From Candidatus Eisenbacteria bacterium (GTDB taxonomy: Bacteria; Desulfobacterota; Binatia; DP-6): a stretch of DNA of 64,000 nt. The stretch covers positions 1 through 64,000 of the forward strand of contig DATJZY010000147.1 of the NCBI GenBank assembly GCA_035577985.1. Reading direction: 5' to 3'. The notes beneath the pieces were generated by a model. It had not been told where the DNA came from, made no database searches, and worked only from the letters and a program-made list of their open reading frames with translations. Made by a program: the position numbers and the translations under genes. Below are positions 17,830-25,857 of the stretch, one piece after another (position 1 is the stretch's first letter; each line of letters begins with the position of its first letter).

Positions 17830-17836
17830 CGAATCG

Positions 17837-18082
17837 ATGTTCGGCATCGGGATGCCCGAGCTGCTCGTGATCCTGGTGGTGGCGCTGGTGGTGCTCGGGC
17901 CGAAGCGACTCCCCGACCTCGCACGCACGCTCGGCAAGGCGGTCGCGGAGTTCCGGCGGCAGTCGACCGACATCATGGAGGAGTTCCAGACGCAGATGCG
18001 TCTCGAGGACGATGCCGCGCGCCGCGCGAAGACCGCGGCGGCAGCCCGCAGCACCGAGAAGCCCCCCACGACCGAGAGCTAG
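17837..18082 (+). CDS. tatA: twin-arginine translocase subunit TatA/TatB
   Basis: An 81-residue single-span membrane protein of the Sec-independent export system. It has the family N-terminus FGIGMPELLVILVVALVVLGP (transmembrane helix 6-22 ending in the conserved Gly-Pro hinge), followed by the amphipathic helix LPDLARTLGKAVAEFRR and a charged tail. The glutamate at position 8 and the QMRLEDDA-type tail lean to TatB-like function, but a single TatA/B-type gene followed by tatC is common, so the subtype is left open. No SD sequence is seen. tatC begins 15 bases after the stop. Confidence 0.9.
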   Translation: MFGIGMPELLVILVVALVVLGPKRLPDLARTLGKAVAEFRRQSTDIMEEFQTQMRLEDDAARRAKTAAAARSTEKPPTTES

Positions 18083-18097
18083 TCGCGGCGCGCGCGC

Positions 18098-18874
18098 ATG
18101 GGTCCCGAGACCGACGTCCGGATGCCGCTCACCGCGCATCTCGAGGAGCTGCGCACCCGCATCATCCGCGCCCTCCTCGCGCTCGCCGTCGGCGGCGGCG
18201 TGTGCTGGCTGGTGATCGAGCCGCTCGTCGCGTTCCTGCTCGCGCCGCTGGCCCGCCTGCGTCCCGACCAGTCGCTCGTCATCGGCACGGGGCTGACCGA
18301 AGCGTTCTTCACGAAGCTGAAGGTCGCGATGATCGGCGGCCTGTTCCTCGGGAGCCCATTCATCTTCTATCAGGCCTGGCGGTTCGTCGCGCCCGGGCTC
18401 TACGACCGCGAGCGGCGCGTGGCCCTTCCGTTCTCGATCGCGGCGTCGATCTTCTTCATCGGCGGCGCCGCGTTCTGCTACTGGCTCGTCTTCCCGGTCG
18501 CGTTCGAGTTCTTCCTGAAGGAGTTCTCGTCGATCGGCGTCGCGGCGCAGATCCGCATCAGCGAGTACCTGTCGTTCGCGTCGCGCATGCTGCTCGCCTT
18601 CGGCGTCACGTTCGAGCTGCCGGTCGTGACGTTCTTTTTGGCCCGCCTGGGTCTCGTGACGCACCGGACGCTGCTCACCTGGTGGCGCTACGCCGTGGTC
18701 ACCATCTTCGTCGTCGCGGCGGTCCTGACGCCGGGCCCGGACGTCGCGTCGCAGATGCTGATGGCGACGCCACTCTTGATCCTCTACATCCTCTCGATCG
18801 GCGTCGCCTACGTGGTGGCGCGACCGGCGCCGGCGACCGAGACGACCGAGGTCACACCCGGCGAGCCGGCCTAG
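18098..18874 (+). CDS. tatC: twin-arginine translocase subunit TatC
   Basis: A 258-residue polytopic membrane protein that recognises the twin-arginine signal peptide. It shows the N-terminal HLEELRTRIIRAL motif, the FTKLKVAMIGGLFLGSPFIFYQAWRFVAPGLY-type region with the conserved Pro and Tyr, FEFF near the third helix, FGVTFELPV, and a PGPD loop before the last helix, giving six transmembrane segments as usual. ATG 18098 is used; ATG 18122 (MPLTAHL) is a shorter alternative. It ends 6 bases before a repeat hairpin. No obvious Tat substrate is encoded nearby. Confidence 0.95.
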   Translation: MGPETDVRMPLTAHLEELRTRIIRALLALAVGGGVCWLVIEPLVAFLLAPLARLRPDQSLVIGTGLTEAFFTKLKVAMIGGLFLGSPFIFYQAWRFVAPGLYDRERRVALPFSIAASIFFIGGAAFCYWLVFPVAFEFFLKEFSSIGVAAQIRISEYLSFASRMLLAFGVTFELPVVTFFLARLGLVTHRTLLTWWRYAVVTIFVVAAVLTPGPDVASQMLMATPLLILYILSIGVAYVVARPAPATETTEVTPGEPA

Positions 18875-18880
18875 AGTACG

Positions 18881-18907
18881 CCGACCCAAGACTTCGTCTT
18901 GGGTCGG
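18881..18907 (+). terminator. 12-bp perfect hairpin behind tatC
   Basis: CCGACCCAAGAC and GTCTTGGGTCGG pair perfectly around TTC, 6 bases after the tatC stop. There is no T-run; termination is inferred from position and stem strength. Confidence 0.5.
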
Positions 18908-19182
18908 GGAGAACCGTAGAGTGTGGCGTCAGAGGCACGCGCGACCGGCATGCCGCGGCCGGCCAAGCCGGCGCGGCAGATCGGGGACGCGCGGACGGCG
19001 GAACCGGGACGACGTGCCGGCTCCGCTCCACCGCGGGGTTGGAGGCGCGAGCGCTACAGGCGCCCGCCCCTGACGCCGACGCACGCGACCCCTCGCGCGT
19101 TGCCCGCCTGCCGCGCCGGCTTGGCCGGCCGCGGCATGCCGGTCGCGCGTGCCACCGAGCGCTCCACTCTCGCGTCCGGTCC

Positions 19183-19207
19183 CGATCCAAGACGTAGTCT
19201 TGGATCG
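19183..19207 (-). terminator. 11-bp perfect hairpin behind the HAD gene
   Basis: CGATCCAAGAC and GTCTTGGATCG pair around GTA, 4 bases past the HAD stop on the minus strand. It mirrors the hairpin behind tatC and forms the other end of the repeat element. Confidence 0.5.
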
Positions 19208-19211
19208 GTTC

Positions 19212-19904
19212 CTAGAGCTCCGCCAGCGAGCGGATGACGCGGGTCGGCCGGACGCTCGCGCCGGGCGGGAGACCGCTGCCGCCGCGATCGATCCACACGC
19301 CGTTCATCCCGAGCCGCAGCGGGCCTGCGACGTCCCATTCGAGGTTGTCGCCGACCATCGTGGCCTCGCCGGGCGTGGCGCCGAGCGCGCCCAGCACGTG
19401 GCGGTAGACGGCGGGGTCGGGCTTTCCCGCGCCGAACTCGCCCTCGATCACGATCGCGTCGAACAGGGCCGCCAGCCCGTGGCGCGCGAGCTTCGCGCGC
19501 TGCAGGCGCGCGTCGCCGTTGGTGACGCACCCGACGGCGACGCCCCGCGCGCGCAGCGCCGTGAGGCACGGTATCACGTCGGCGAAGAGGGTCGTCGCCG
19601 CCTCGCGCCGCACGGCGAAGTCGGATGCGACGGCTGCGGCGAGCGCATCGGACGCGTGCCCCAGGCGACCCAGCGCGATCGCGACGATCTTCGTCCAGGC
19701 GCCGAGCATGTCCGTTCGCTCGCGCGCGTGCCGCTCCCGATCGGCCCAGAACCAGCGCCGGACGTCGTGCACCGTGCGCGCGACCGCCGCCACGTCGAGG
19801 CCGTGTTGCGCCGCCAGCGCGCACGCGCGGTCCCAGCACGCCTCGACGGCGCCGCTGTAGTCGATGAGCGTGTCGTCGAGGTCGAAGAGGACGGCGCGCG
19901 GCAC
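19212..19904 (-). CDS. HAD-superfamily hydrolase
   Basis: A 230-residue phosphatase-type enzyme of the haloacid dehalogenase superfamily. Motif I is DLDDTLID (nucleophile Asp8 and acid Asp10), motif II CVTNGD, motif III GAGKPDP with its lysine, and motif IV VGDNLEWD. A helical cap lies between motifs I and II (about 15-95), as in the YjjG/phosphoglycolate-phosphatase subgroup. The substrate cannot be read from the sequence. It is separated by 4 bases from the downstream-coded 127-residue protein gene's stop, so probably belongs to a minus-strand operon of three. Confidence 0.87.
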   Translation of the reverse strand: MPRAVLFDLDDTLIDYSGAVEACWDRACALAAQHGLDVAAVARTVHDVRRWFWADRERHARERTDMLGAWTKIVAIALGRLGHASDALAAAVASDFAVRREAATTLFADVIPCLTALRARGVAVGCVTNGDARLQRAKLARHGLAALFDAIVIEGEFGAGKPDPAVYRHVLGALGATPGEATMVGDNLEWDVAGPLRLGMNGVWIDRGGSGLPPGASVRPTRVIRSLAEL

Positions 19905-19908
19905 CCGC

Positions 19909-20292
19909 TCAGCCCGCGGCGTTCGCCTGCGCCATGCCGGAGAAGAACTCGGCCATCATGGGCGGGAGCTGGACGCTCTCGTCCTGGGTCGAATCCGGCA
20001 GATGCTCGAACTGCAGAACGCCGATCTTCTCGAAGGCGGCGCGTACCCGCGGCGTGAGGAGCCCGAGCCGCCGCAGGTTCGGCACGATCTTCGAGAACAG
20101 GATCTGGCGGAAGCCACCCATGAAGGGCGTCGCCAGCGACCAGGCGACCCACGCGTCGACGTCGAAGCCGATCCGCTCCCAGACCTCGTGCACGAGCAGG
20201 CGGTCGCGCATCAGGTGCGCCGCCTCGATGACGAGCTCCTCGCGCGGCCCCGTGGGCAGCAGCGGCAGACGTCCGGGACGTGCGGCGTTCAT
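19909..20292 (-). CDS. conserved hypothetical protein, 127 aa
   Basis: I do not recognise a family. The protein is mostly helical, with a C-terminal Asp/Glu-rich and Met/Phe-rich end (DSTQDESVQLPPMMAEFFSGM) and a Trp-rich stretch WERIGFDVDAWVAWSLATPFMGGF. There is no signal peptide or clear membrane helix. Its ATG overlaps the stop of the DUF4911 gene (ATGA), and the HAD gene follows after 4 bases, so the three are translated from one message. Confidence 0.6.
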   Translation of the reverse strand: MNAARPGRLPLLPTGPREELVIEAAHLMRDRLLVHEVWERIGFDVDAWVAWSLATPFMGGFRQILFSKIVPNLRRLGLLTPRVRAAFEKIGVLQFEHLPDSTQDESVQLPPMMAEFFSGMAQANAAG

Positions 20293-20594
20293 GTGTCTCC
20301 CCCCTCTGGCGTGTCGCTCGTTGCATCATCGGCGAGCAGGTCGCGCAACCCCGGCGGCCGCGCGACCTCCCGGCAACCGGCCTCGCGCGCGAGGGCGGCC
20401 ACGATCGCACGCGCCTGCACGAGGAAGTCGGGCGCGACCAGCAGCACGAGGAGCGCGGCGTGCCGGTCGAGCGTGCGCGTGACCGCGACGCCCTCGTACG
20501 ACTCGAGCACGAACTTCACGTACGCGATCTCGCGCCGCGGCACGGACAGAAAGATCGGCTCGACGTCGGCCACCACTTTGTGGGTGCGTACCAC
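20289..20594 (-). CDS. DUF4911-like small protein
   Basis: A 101-residue protein from GTG 20594. The sequence IFLSVPRREIAYVKFVLESYEGVAVTRTLD followed by LLVLLVAPDFLVQARAIVAAL is the pattern of DUF4911, a family of about 80-100 residues in deltaproteobacteria with a strand-helix-strand arrangement and no known activity. The frame continues upstream, but antisense to the next gene and with no family similarity, hence the GTG. It heads the minus-strand operon with the 127-residue protein and the HAD hydrolase and is divergent from the gene at 20646. Confidence 0.6.
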   Translation of the reverse strand: MVRTHKVVADVEPIFLSVPRREIAYVKFVLESYEGVAVTRTLDRHAALLVLLVAPDFLVQARAIVAALAREAGCREVARPPGLRDLLADDATSDTPEGGDT

Positions 20595-20645
20595 ACCGCC
20601 CCGCGTCCGTTGAACCCCCGGGAGGGCCCGGCTAGAAGGTCGCCG

Positions 20646-20882
20646 ATGAGCCCGCGTGCCCAAACGGAGCTGGACCGCCAGATTGCCGCCTCGCACCGCC
20701 GTTTCGCGAAGTCGATGGAGGAGCGCACGGCGACGATGTCCGTGGAGACGAAGGAAGCCTACTTCGCGATCCTCACCAAGCTCGTCGGGAAGCTCGAGGA
20801 CCCCGACAAGCAGATGCGTGAGATCATGCAGGAGATGATGGCGGAGGCCATGGCCGAAGTGCTCCACATGATCCAGGGCTGA
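20646..20882 (+). CDS. small helical protein, 78 aa
   Basis: Not recognised. A short, charged, wholly helical protein with heptad-like spacing of Leu/Met (YFAILTKLVGKLEDPDKQMREIMQEMMAEAMAEVLHMI), suggesting a coiled coil or dimerising helix. There is no signal peptide. The next gene starts 5 bases after its stop, so it is probably cotranscribed with the MBL-fold hydrolase. Confidence 0.55.
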   Translation: MSPRAQTELDRQIAASHRRFAKSMEERTATMSVETKEAYFAILTKLVGKLEDPDKQMREIMQEMMAEAMAEVLHMIQG

Positions 20883-20887
20883 GCCCC

Positions 20888-21916
20888 GTGACGAAGACGA
20901 GCCTTCGCACGCGGCTCCTGAACGGGCAGACGGGCGATCCCGCCCTCCTCGTCCAGCTCCGCTGGCAGGGTCGCGCCCTGCTGATCGACCTCGGCCGCAT
21001 CGACCGGACGCCGGCGCCGGTGCTGTTCCCGATCGAGGCGGTCTTCGTGTCCCACGCGCACATGGACCACTTCATGGGGTTCGACCAGCTCCTGCGGCTG
21101 TTCCTCGCGCGCGACACGACGTTGCGCCTGTTCGGCCCCGCCGGGATCGCCGACTGCGTCCAGGGCAAGCTCGCCGGCTACACGTGGAATCTCACCGACG
21201 AGTACGTCTTCACGATCGACGTCACCGAGATCGGTGACGACGAGCTCACGCACACGCGCTTCGCGGCGCGACGGCGCTTCGCGCGCGAGCCGCGCGGCAC
21301 GTCGCCCTACGCGGACGGCGTCGTGCTCGCCGACCCCGCGTTCCGCGTCGAGGCGGCGCCGCTCGACCACAGGATCGTCTCAATGGCGTATGCGGTGACC
21401 GAGCGGACCCATCTGAACGTGCGGCCAGGCGCGCTCGAGGCGGGCGGCTTCCGGCCCGGCCCGTGGCTGAACGTGCTCAAGACCGCGGTGCGTGCGGGCG
21501 CCGCCGACGACACACCCATCGAGGTGGCGCCCGGCGATCGACGGCCGCTCGGGGCGCTCCGCGAGGTGCTTCTCGACGTGACGCCGGGCCAGAAGATCGC
21601 CTACGCGGTCGACACGCTGTTCTCGCCGGCGAACGCCGCGCGCATCATCCGGCTCGCCCACGATGCCGACGTCTTCTTCTGCGAGTCGCCGTTCCTGGAC
21701 GAGGACATCGAGCAGGCGACGCGGCGCTATCACCTGACCGCCCGCCAGGCCGGCGCGCTCGCGCGCGCGGCGCGGGCGCGGCGGCTGAACGTCTTCCACT
21801 TCTCGCCGCGCTACGAGGGACGATACGGCGACATCGTCGCGGAGGCGCACGCCGAATATCTGGGCCAGCAGGTGCGCTATGGCGACCTGGACCGAGGACA
21901 CGCGCCGGTTTCTTGA
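20888..21916 (+). CDS. MBL-fold hydrolase, ribonuclease Z-like
   Basis: A 342-residue metallo-beta-lactamase-fold protein. The metal-binding motif SHAHMDH at residues 55-61 supplies two His, the Asp and a further His, followed by FMGFDQLLRLF, which resembles the ribonuclease Z pattern. Later elements are PLDHRIVSMAYAVTER, YAVDTLFSPAN with the conserved Asp, and FHFSPRYEG with the last histidine. The exosite arm of true RNase Z is not evident, so tRNA 3' processing is possible but unproven. GTG 20888 was chosen because it is close behind the preceding gene. The 3' end overlaps the PPOX gene by 38 bases. Confidence 0.78.
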   Translation: MTKTSLRTRLLNGQTGDPALLVQLRWQGRALLIDLGRIDRTPAPVLFPIEAVFVSHAHMDHFMGFDQLLRLFLARDTTLRLFGPAGIADCVQGKLAGYTWNLTDEYVFTIDVTEIGDDELTHTRFAARRRFAREPRGTSPYADGVVLADPAFRVEAAPLDHRIVSMAYAVTERTHLNVRPGALEAGGFRPGPWLNVLKTAVRAGAADDTPIEVAPGDRRPLGALREVLLDVTPGQKIAYAVDTLFSPANAARIIRLAHDADVFFCESPFLDEDIEQATRRYHLTARQAGALARAARARRLNVFHFSPRYEGRYGDIVAEAHAEYLGQQVRYGDLDRGHAPVS

Positions 21917-22310
21917 GGCCCATCGCGTGGGTCACCTCGCGACCGCCGGGGCCGACGGCGCGCCGCACGTCGTTCCGGTTTGCTATGCGCTCGACGACGA
22001 CGCGCTCTACTTCGTAGCCGACGCGAAGCGGAAGCGCGGCCCCGCGCGCGAACTGCTCCGCCTGCGCAACCTCCGTGCGAACGCGCGCGCGGCGCTCGTC
22101 GTCGACGACTACGACGACGACTGGACGCGGCTTGCCTGGGTGCTCGTGCGCGGGCGCGCCACGATGGTCGAGGATCCGTTGCAGCATGCCGCGGCACTCG
22201 CGCTGCTGCGCGCGCGCTATCCCCCGTATCGCGCGATGCCCCTCGACGACCCCGCCGCGCATCCGGTCGTCCGCATCGCGGCCGACGTCGTGACGAGCTG
22301 GCGCGCGTAG
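21879..22310 (+). CDS. PPOX-class F420-dependent oxidoreductase (TIGR03668-like)
   Basis: A 143-residue split-barrel flavin/deazaflavin-binding protein. It opens with the family pattern RFLEAHRVGHLATAGADGAPHVVPVCYAL and continues DDDALYFVADAKRKRG and NARAALVVDDYDDDWTRLAWVLVRGRA, which matches the TIGR03668 group of PPOX-class F420-dependent proteins best known from mycobacteria. It would reduce a small substrate using F420H2, if the organism makes F420; no F420 biosynthesis gene lies in this window. It overlaps the preceding gene by 38 bases, so translation is probably coupled. Confidence 0.8.
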   Translation: MATWTEDTRRFLEAHRVGHLATAGADGAPHVVPVCYALDDDALYFVADAKRKRGPARELLRLRNLRANARAALVVDDYDDDWTRLAWVLVRGRATMVEDPLQHAAALALLRARYPPYRAMPLDDPAAHPVVRIAADVVTSWRA

Positions 22311-22641
22311 CACGGGTCGCCGCGCATGCGCTTTGCGCCGTGCCCGGAGTGTCTTGCGGGCGTGCACCGCAGAGCAGGAATGCAACGTGGGCGCGCTCGC
22401 CGCCGGCGCGCCGGAACACCCGCGCGCGGCGCGCTCGCGTGCGCGCGTGCGCTGCAGCGTCCGCCACGCCGCGAATTTTCGACGCCGACAACCCACCGAG
22501 AACGCAGGGAAAGCCGGGACGGAGTCGGACCGCCTGCGCGGCCGTGCGCCGCGTCATCCCGATCGGAGCCGGCGCGGCGTCATCGGCCGCTCGCTGGCAC
22601 TCGTTTCGCTTAGTGGGACCCTCAGAGAGGGGCGACCCGAC
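22311..22641. other. 331-base gap without a supported gene
   Basis: No frame resembles a protein. It is extremely rich in alternating CG/GCG near 22400-22450, with a slightly AT-rich patch at 22471-22520. CTCAGAGAGGGG just before 22642 supplies the ribosome-binding site of the next gene. No RNA gene recognised. Confidence 0.4.
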
Positions 22642-22917
22642 ATGATCATCGACCGCGAAACGTTCACCGAACTTGCCGTCCACCTGAAGCTCGCCTCCGA
22701 CGCGGTGCTGACCACCGCTCGCCATCTCGCCGTCCTGTCGAACGGGAACAGCGGCCCCGAAGAGAACTGGGCCGGCACGCTCGACAGCCTCATGGCGATG
22801 AACAGCGAGATCACCGTCATGGAGCGGATCCTGCGCGCCCTGATGGAAGCGAACCGCGAAGAGGAGGCTGCCGCACCGGCCGTCTCCGCCAAGAAGTCCG
22901 AACCCCTTCCCTCCTGA
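22642..22917 (+). CDS. small hypothetical protein, 91 aa
   Basis: Not recognised. ATG 22642 follows an AGAGAGGGG Shine-Dalgarno-like run. The protein is helical, with LAVHLKLASDAVLTTARHLAVL and MNSEITVMERILRALMEANREEE separated by a short polar loop; it looks like a helical hairpin. A Pro/Lys tail ends it. It stands alone ahead of a strong palindromic terminator. Confidence 0.55.
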   Translation: MIIDRETFTELAVHLKLASDAVLTTARHLAVLSNGNSGPEENWAGTLDSLMAMNSEITVMERILRALMEANREEEAAAPAVSAKKSEPLPS

Positions 22918-22932
22918 GTCACACCCCGCCAG

Positions 22933-22960
22933 CGGAGACGGGGCGGCCGCCCCGTCTCCG
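22933..22960. terminator. 28-bp perfect palindrome between convergent genes
   Basis: CGGAGACGGGGCGG is followed directly by its exact reverse complement. It lies between the convergent stops at 22917 and 22983, so it can serve both genes. No T-run is present on either side. Confidence 0.6.
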
Positions 22961-22982
22961 CCCCCTCCCCAGCGCGGGAGGA

Positions 22983-23891
22983 TCAGGCGCCCCGCTCGAG
23001 CCGGAACGTCTCGCGGAGCGCGTCCACCAGGGGGCGTGTGCGCCAGCCGAGCTCGCGCTTGGCGCGACCCGGATCGAAGTTGGGCCCGAACGGGACCGGA
23101 AGCGGCAGCATGAGGAACGCGGCGCGGCCGCCGGCCTCCTTCCAGGCCCGCGCGAGGTCCCACGCGGTCTCCCCGTCGCCCGTGAGGTTGTAGGCGCGGC
23201 CGATCGCGACGTCGCGCTCGAGCGCGAGCGCGATCCCCTCGGCGACGTCGCCGGCGTACACGAAGGACATGCGCATGCCGGCCGGCATCACCGTGATCGG
23301 CAGTCCGACCAGCCAGCCGAACAGCGGCGTGAAGTTCGGATCGAAGGCGCCGTAGATGGTGCAGGGGCGGACGGTCGTGAGCGCGAGGCCGTGCTCGTGC
23401 GCGAGGCGCCAGGCCTCCTGCTCCGAGATCGCCTTCGAGATCGGATAGACGGACCAGGGCATCCGCCGCGCGCCGGCGGTGAGCTGCGGCGCGTCCTCGC
23501 CGAGACGCCCGCGCGCGAAGAGCCCGTAGACCGCGACCGACGACACCTGGACCACGCGCCGCACGCCCGCGTCGGCGAGCGCGCCGAAGACGTTGCGCGT
23601 GCCCTCGACGTTGGCGCGCTCGTGCTCCTCCCAGTGCTGGTTGCCGAGAGCGAACAGTGCGGCGTTCGACACCACCGCGTCGGCGCCGGCGAAGCCAGCC
23701 GCGAGGCGGTCGCGCTCCGAGAGGTCGGCCTGGCGGAGCTCGACGCCCTTGGCGGCGAGCCCGGGCACCTTGGCCGGATTGCGGACGACGCCGATCACGT
23801 GCGCCCCGCGCGCGAGCAGGACGTCGACGATGTAGCGGCCGAGAAAGCCGGTCGCGCCCGTCACCGCGATGCGCTTGCCGGCCAGCTCCAT
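22983..23891 (-). CDS. NAD-dependent epimerase/dehydratase-like SDR
   Basis: A 302-residue extended short-chain dehydrogenase. It has the Rossmann motif TGATGFLGRY (GxxGxxG) near residue 11, VSSVAVYG with the catalytic-serine position, and YPISKA (YxxxK) around residue 158. Such enzymes reduce or epimerise sugar nucleotides, sterols or other ketones; the NPAK and LSERDRL regions resemble 3-beta-hydroxysteroid-dehydrogenase-like members but do not settle the substrate. ATG 23891 overlaps the preceding SDR stop (ATGA), placing it third in a minus-strand operon with two classical SDRs. Confidence 0.85.
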   Translation of the reverse strand: MELAGKRIAVTGATGFLGRYIVDVLLARGAHVIGVVRNPAKVPGLAAKGVELRQADLSERDRLAAGFAGADAVVSNAALFALGNQHWEEHERANVEGTRNVFGALADAGVRRVVQVSSVAVYGLFARGRLGEDAPQLTAGARRMPWSVYPISKAISEQEAWRLAHEHGLALTTVRPCTIYGAFDPNFTPLFGWLVGLPITVMPAGMRMSFVYAGDVAEGIALALERDVAIGRAYNLTGDGETAWDLARAWKEAGGRAAFLMLPLPVPFGPNFDPGRAKRELGWRTRPLVDALRETFRLERGA

Positions 23892-24826
23892 CACGCGGGC
23901 CCGGAGTCCTTGGGCGGCGCGGGGTTCACCAGGTCCTGGCCGAAGGTGCGCGAGAAGACGGTGGCGATCTCCTCGGGCGTCCAGCGCCCGTCGTGGAAGA
24001 TCGTGCGCACCGGGGCAGGCTCGTTCATGAGCCCGATGATGCCGCCCATCACGAAGAAGACCTGGCCGTTCACGTCCCGTGCCGCGTCGGTCGCGAGGTA
24101 GACGACCCACGGCGCGACGTTCTCCGGACCGGTGTGCTGGAGCTGGAAGACCGGCTGTCCCGCCGGCGTCTGGATCCCGGCCTTCGAGCGGGCCTGGCGC
24201 GCGGAGTCGGTCACCGTCTGCGTCATGCGCGTGGCCGCGCCGGGGCAGACGGCGTTCACCGTGACGCCGTACTTCCCGAGCTCGCGCGCGACGACGCGGG
24301 TCATCGCCGCGATGCCGTCCTTGGCGGCACCGTAGTTCGCCTGGCCCGGGTTGCCGATCACGCCCGACGTCGACGACATCGAGATGATGCGCCCGCTCTT
24401 CTGCCGGCGCATGTGGCCCGCGGCGTGGCGCGTGCAGTTGAAGGAGCCCTTCAGATGCACGGCGATGACGGCGTCCCAGTCCTCCTCCGGCATGTTGAAG
24501 ATCATCCGGTCGCGCAGGATGCCCGCGTTGTTCACCAGCACGTCGATCGAGCCGAACTCCTTCACGGCGGTCCCGACGATGCGCTCGGCCGCCGCGAAAT
24601 CCGACACGCTGTCGTAGTTGGCGACCGCGATGCCGCCCTTCGCCTTGATCGCCGCGACCACCTCGTCGGCGACGCTCGACTGGTTGCCGCTCCCGTCGAT
24701 GCCGCCGCCGAGATCGTTCACGACCACCGCCGCCCCTTCGGCCGCGAGCAGCTCGGCGACGGCCCGGCCGATCCCCCGCCCGGCGCCGGTCACGACGGCC
24801 GCCTTGCCCGCGAGTCGCGCGCCCAT
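23891..24826 (-). CDS. SDR oxidoreductase, 3-hydroxyacyl-CoA dehydrogenase-like (copy B)
   Basis: A 311-residue classical short-chain dehydrogenase. TGAGRGIGRAVAE binds NAD(P); NDLGGGIDGSG, NNAGILRDRM, the catalytic SSTSG and YGAAKDG follow. The NDLGG..DGSG insert and C-terminal tail resemble the dehydrogenase part of peroxisomal multifunctional enzyme 2 and related bacterial enzymes that oxidise (R)-3-hydroxyacyl-CoA. AAGGAGG precedes ATG 24826 at 7 bases, a strong ribosome-binding site. It follows a close paralogue by 2 bases, and the two probably form one unit, perhaps a heteromer. Confidence 0.87.
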   Translation of the reverse strand: MGARLAGKAAVVTGAGRGIGRAVAELLAAEGAAVVVNDLGGGIDGSGNQSSVADEVVAAIKAKGGIAVANYDSVSDFAAAERIVGTAVKEFGSIDVLVNNAGILRDRMIFNMPEEDWDAVIAVHLKGSFNCTRHAAGHMRRQKSGRIISMSSTSGVIGNPGQANYGAAKDGIAAMTRVVARELGKYGVTVNAVCPGAATRMTQTVTDSARQARSKAGIQTPAGQPVFQLQHTGPENVAPWVVYLATDAARDVNGQVFFVMGGIIGLMNEPAPVRTIFHDGRWTPEEIATVFSRTFGQDLVNPAPPKDSGPA

Positions 24827-24828
24827 CG

Positions 24829-25758
24829 TCACGCCTCCTTCGCCGGGGCGGGGTTCACGAGCCCCGCCAGGATCGAGGACGGCGCCAGACGATCGAGCTC
24901 GTCGAGCGTCCACACGCCCGTGGACTTGAAGAGGGTCTTCACGGCGCGCGGCTGCGAGAGGAGCGCGATCGCGCTCCCGTAGCAGAGGAAGAACTGGCCG
25001 TTCACGTTCCCCGCCCGCTCGGAGGCGAGGTAGACGACCATCGGCGCCACGTCGTCCGGGTCGAGTCGCTCGATGTTCTCGGTGCCGCGGTCCTCGCGCA
25101 CGATGCCCTGCTGCTTGCGCACCTCGCGCGCCCGCAGATACGCCTCGGTGACCGTCATGCGCGTGCCCGCGACCGGGCAGATGGCGTTCACCGTGACGCC
25201 GTAGCGTCCGAGGTCGCGCGCCGCGACCTTGGTGAGGCCGCTGATGCCCCCCTTCGCCGAGCCGTAGTTCGCCTGGCCGGGATTCCCGAACAGCGCGGCG
25301 CCGGAGCTGAAGGTGACGATGCGGCCGTAGCGCTGCTCGCGCATGTGGGTGCAGGCGTGGCGCACGCAGTTGAAGGTGCCCTTCAAGTGGACGGCGAGAA
25401 CGGCGTCCCACTCCTCCTCGCTCATGTTGAAGACCATGCGGTCACGGATGATGCCGGCGCACGTGACGAGCACGTCGATGCGGCCGAACCGCTCGAGCGC
25501 CGTCTCGACGATGCGGCGCGCGCCGTCCCAGGCGGCGACCGACTCGACGCTCGCCACGGCGTCGCCGCCCGCAGCCTGGATCTCCTTCGCAACGTCGAAC
25601 GCCGGGCCCGACGACGGCTCGGAGCCGTCGAGGTTCACGCCGTAGTCGTTGACCACGACCTTCGCGCCGGCCGCCGCGAGGCCGAGCGCCACGCCACGGC
25701 CGATGCCGCGCCCGGCGCCCGTCACCACCGCAACGCGGCCGGCGAGCATCTCTCCCAT
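24829..25758 (-). CDS. SDR oxidoreductase, 3-hydroxyacyl-CoA dehydrogenase-like (copy A)
   Basis: A 309-residue paralogue of the next gene in the operon. It shows VTGAGRGIGRGVAL, VVNDYGVNLDGSEP, CAGIIRDRMVFNM (with TCAG instead of NNAG), the serine in FSSGAA and YGSAKGG. The C-terminal segments LFKSTGVWTLDELDRL and LVNPAPAKEA match copy B almost word for word in places. ATG 25758 has GGAGG 5 bases ahead; an upstream in-frame GTG lacks that. The likely role is oxidation of a 3-hydroxyacyl-CoA in beta-oxidation-like breakdown; the substrate is unknown. Confidence 0.87.
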   Translation of the reverse strand: MGEMLAGRVAVVTGAGRGIGRGVALGLAAAGAKVVVNDYGVNLDGSEPSSGPAFDVAKEIQAAGGDAVASVESVAAWDGARRIVETALERFGRIDVLVTCAGIIRDRMVFNMSEEEWDAVLAVHLKGTFNCVRHACTHMREQRYGRIVTFSSGAALFGNPGQANYGSAKGGISGLTKVAARDLGRYGVTVNAICPVAGTRMTVTEAYLRAREVRKQQGIVREDRGTENIERLDPDDVAPMVVYLASERAGNVNGQFFLCYGSAIALLSQPRAVKTLFKSTGVWTLDELDRLAPSSILAGLVNPAPAKEA

Positions 25759-25857
25759 GCGAGCCTCCACGCCGGGTGGTTTACACTGGCGTTCGGACGG
25801 CGCTCAACCGTCGTCGCGGCGGCCGGCCGGTCGCGTGGCGTGCGTGAAACGCGACCC

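Larger units (their letters stand above)
18881..19207. repeat. REP/MITE-like element with 46-bp perfect inverted arms and terminal hairpins
   Basis: The element fills the gap between the convergent tatC and HAD genes. Its arms, 18934-18979 and 19108-19153, are perfect inverted copies of 46 bases. Outside them the sequences remain partly matched and end in two strong hairpins (18881-18907 and 19183-19207). The 128-base centre has no recognised content. A single-arm relative is at 16651-16742. No transposase is present, so it is a non-autonomous repeat (REP/BIME or MITE-like) that occupies 3' ends. Confidence 0.75.
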
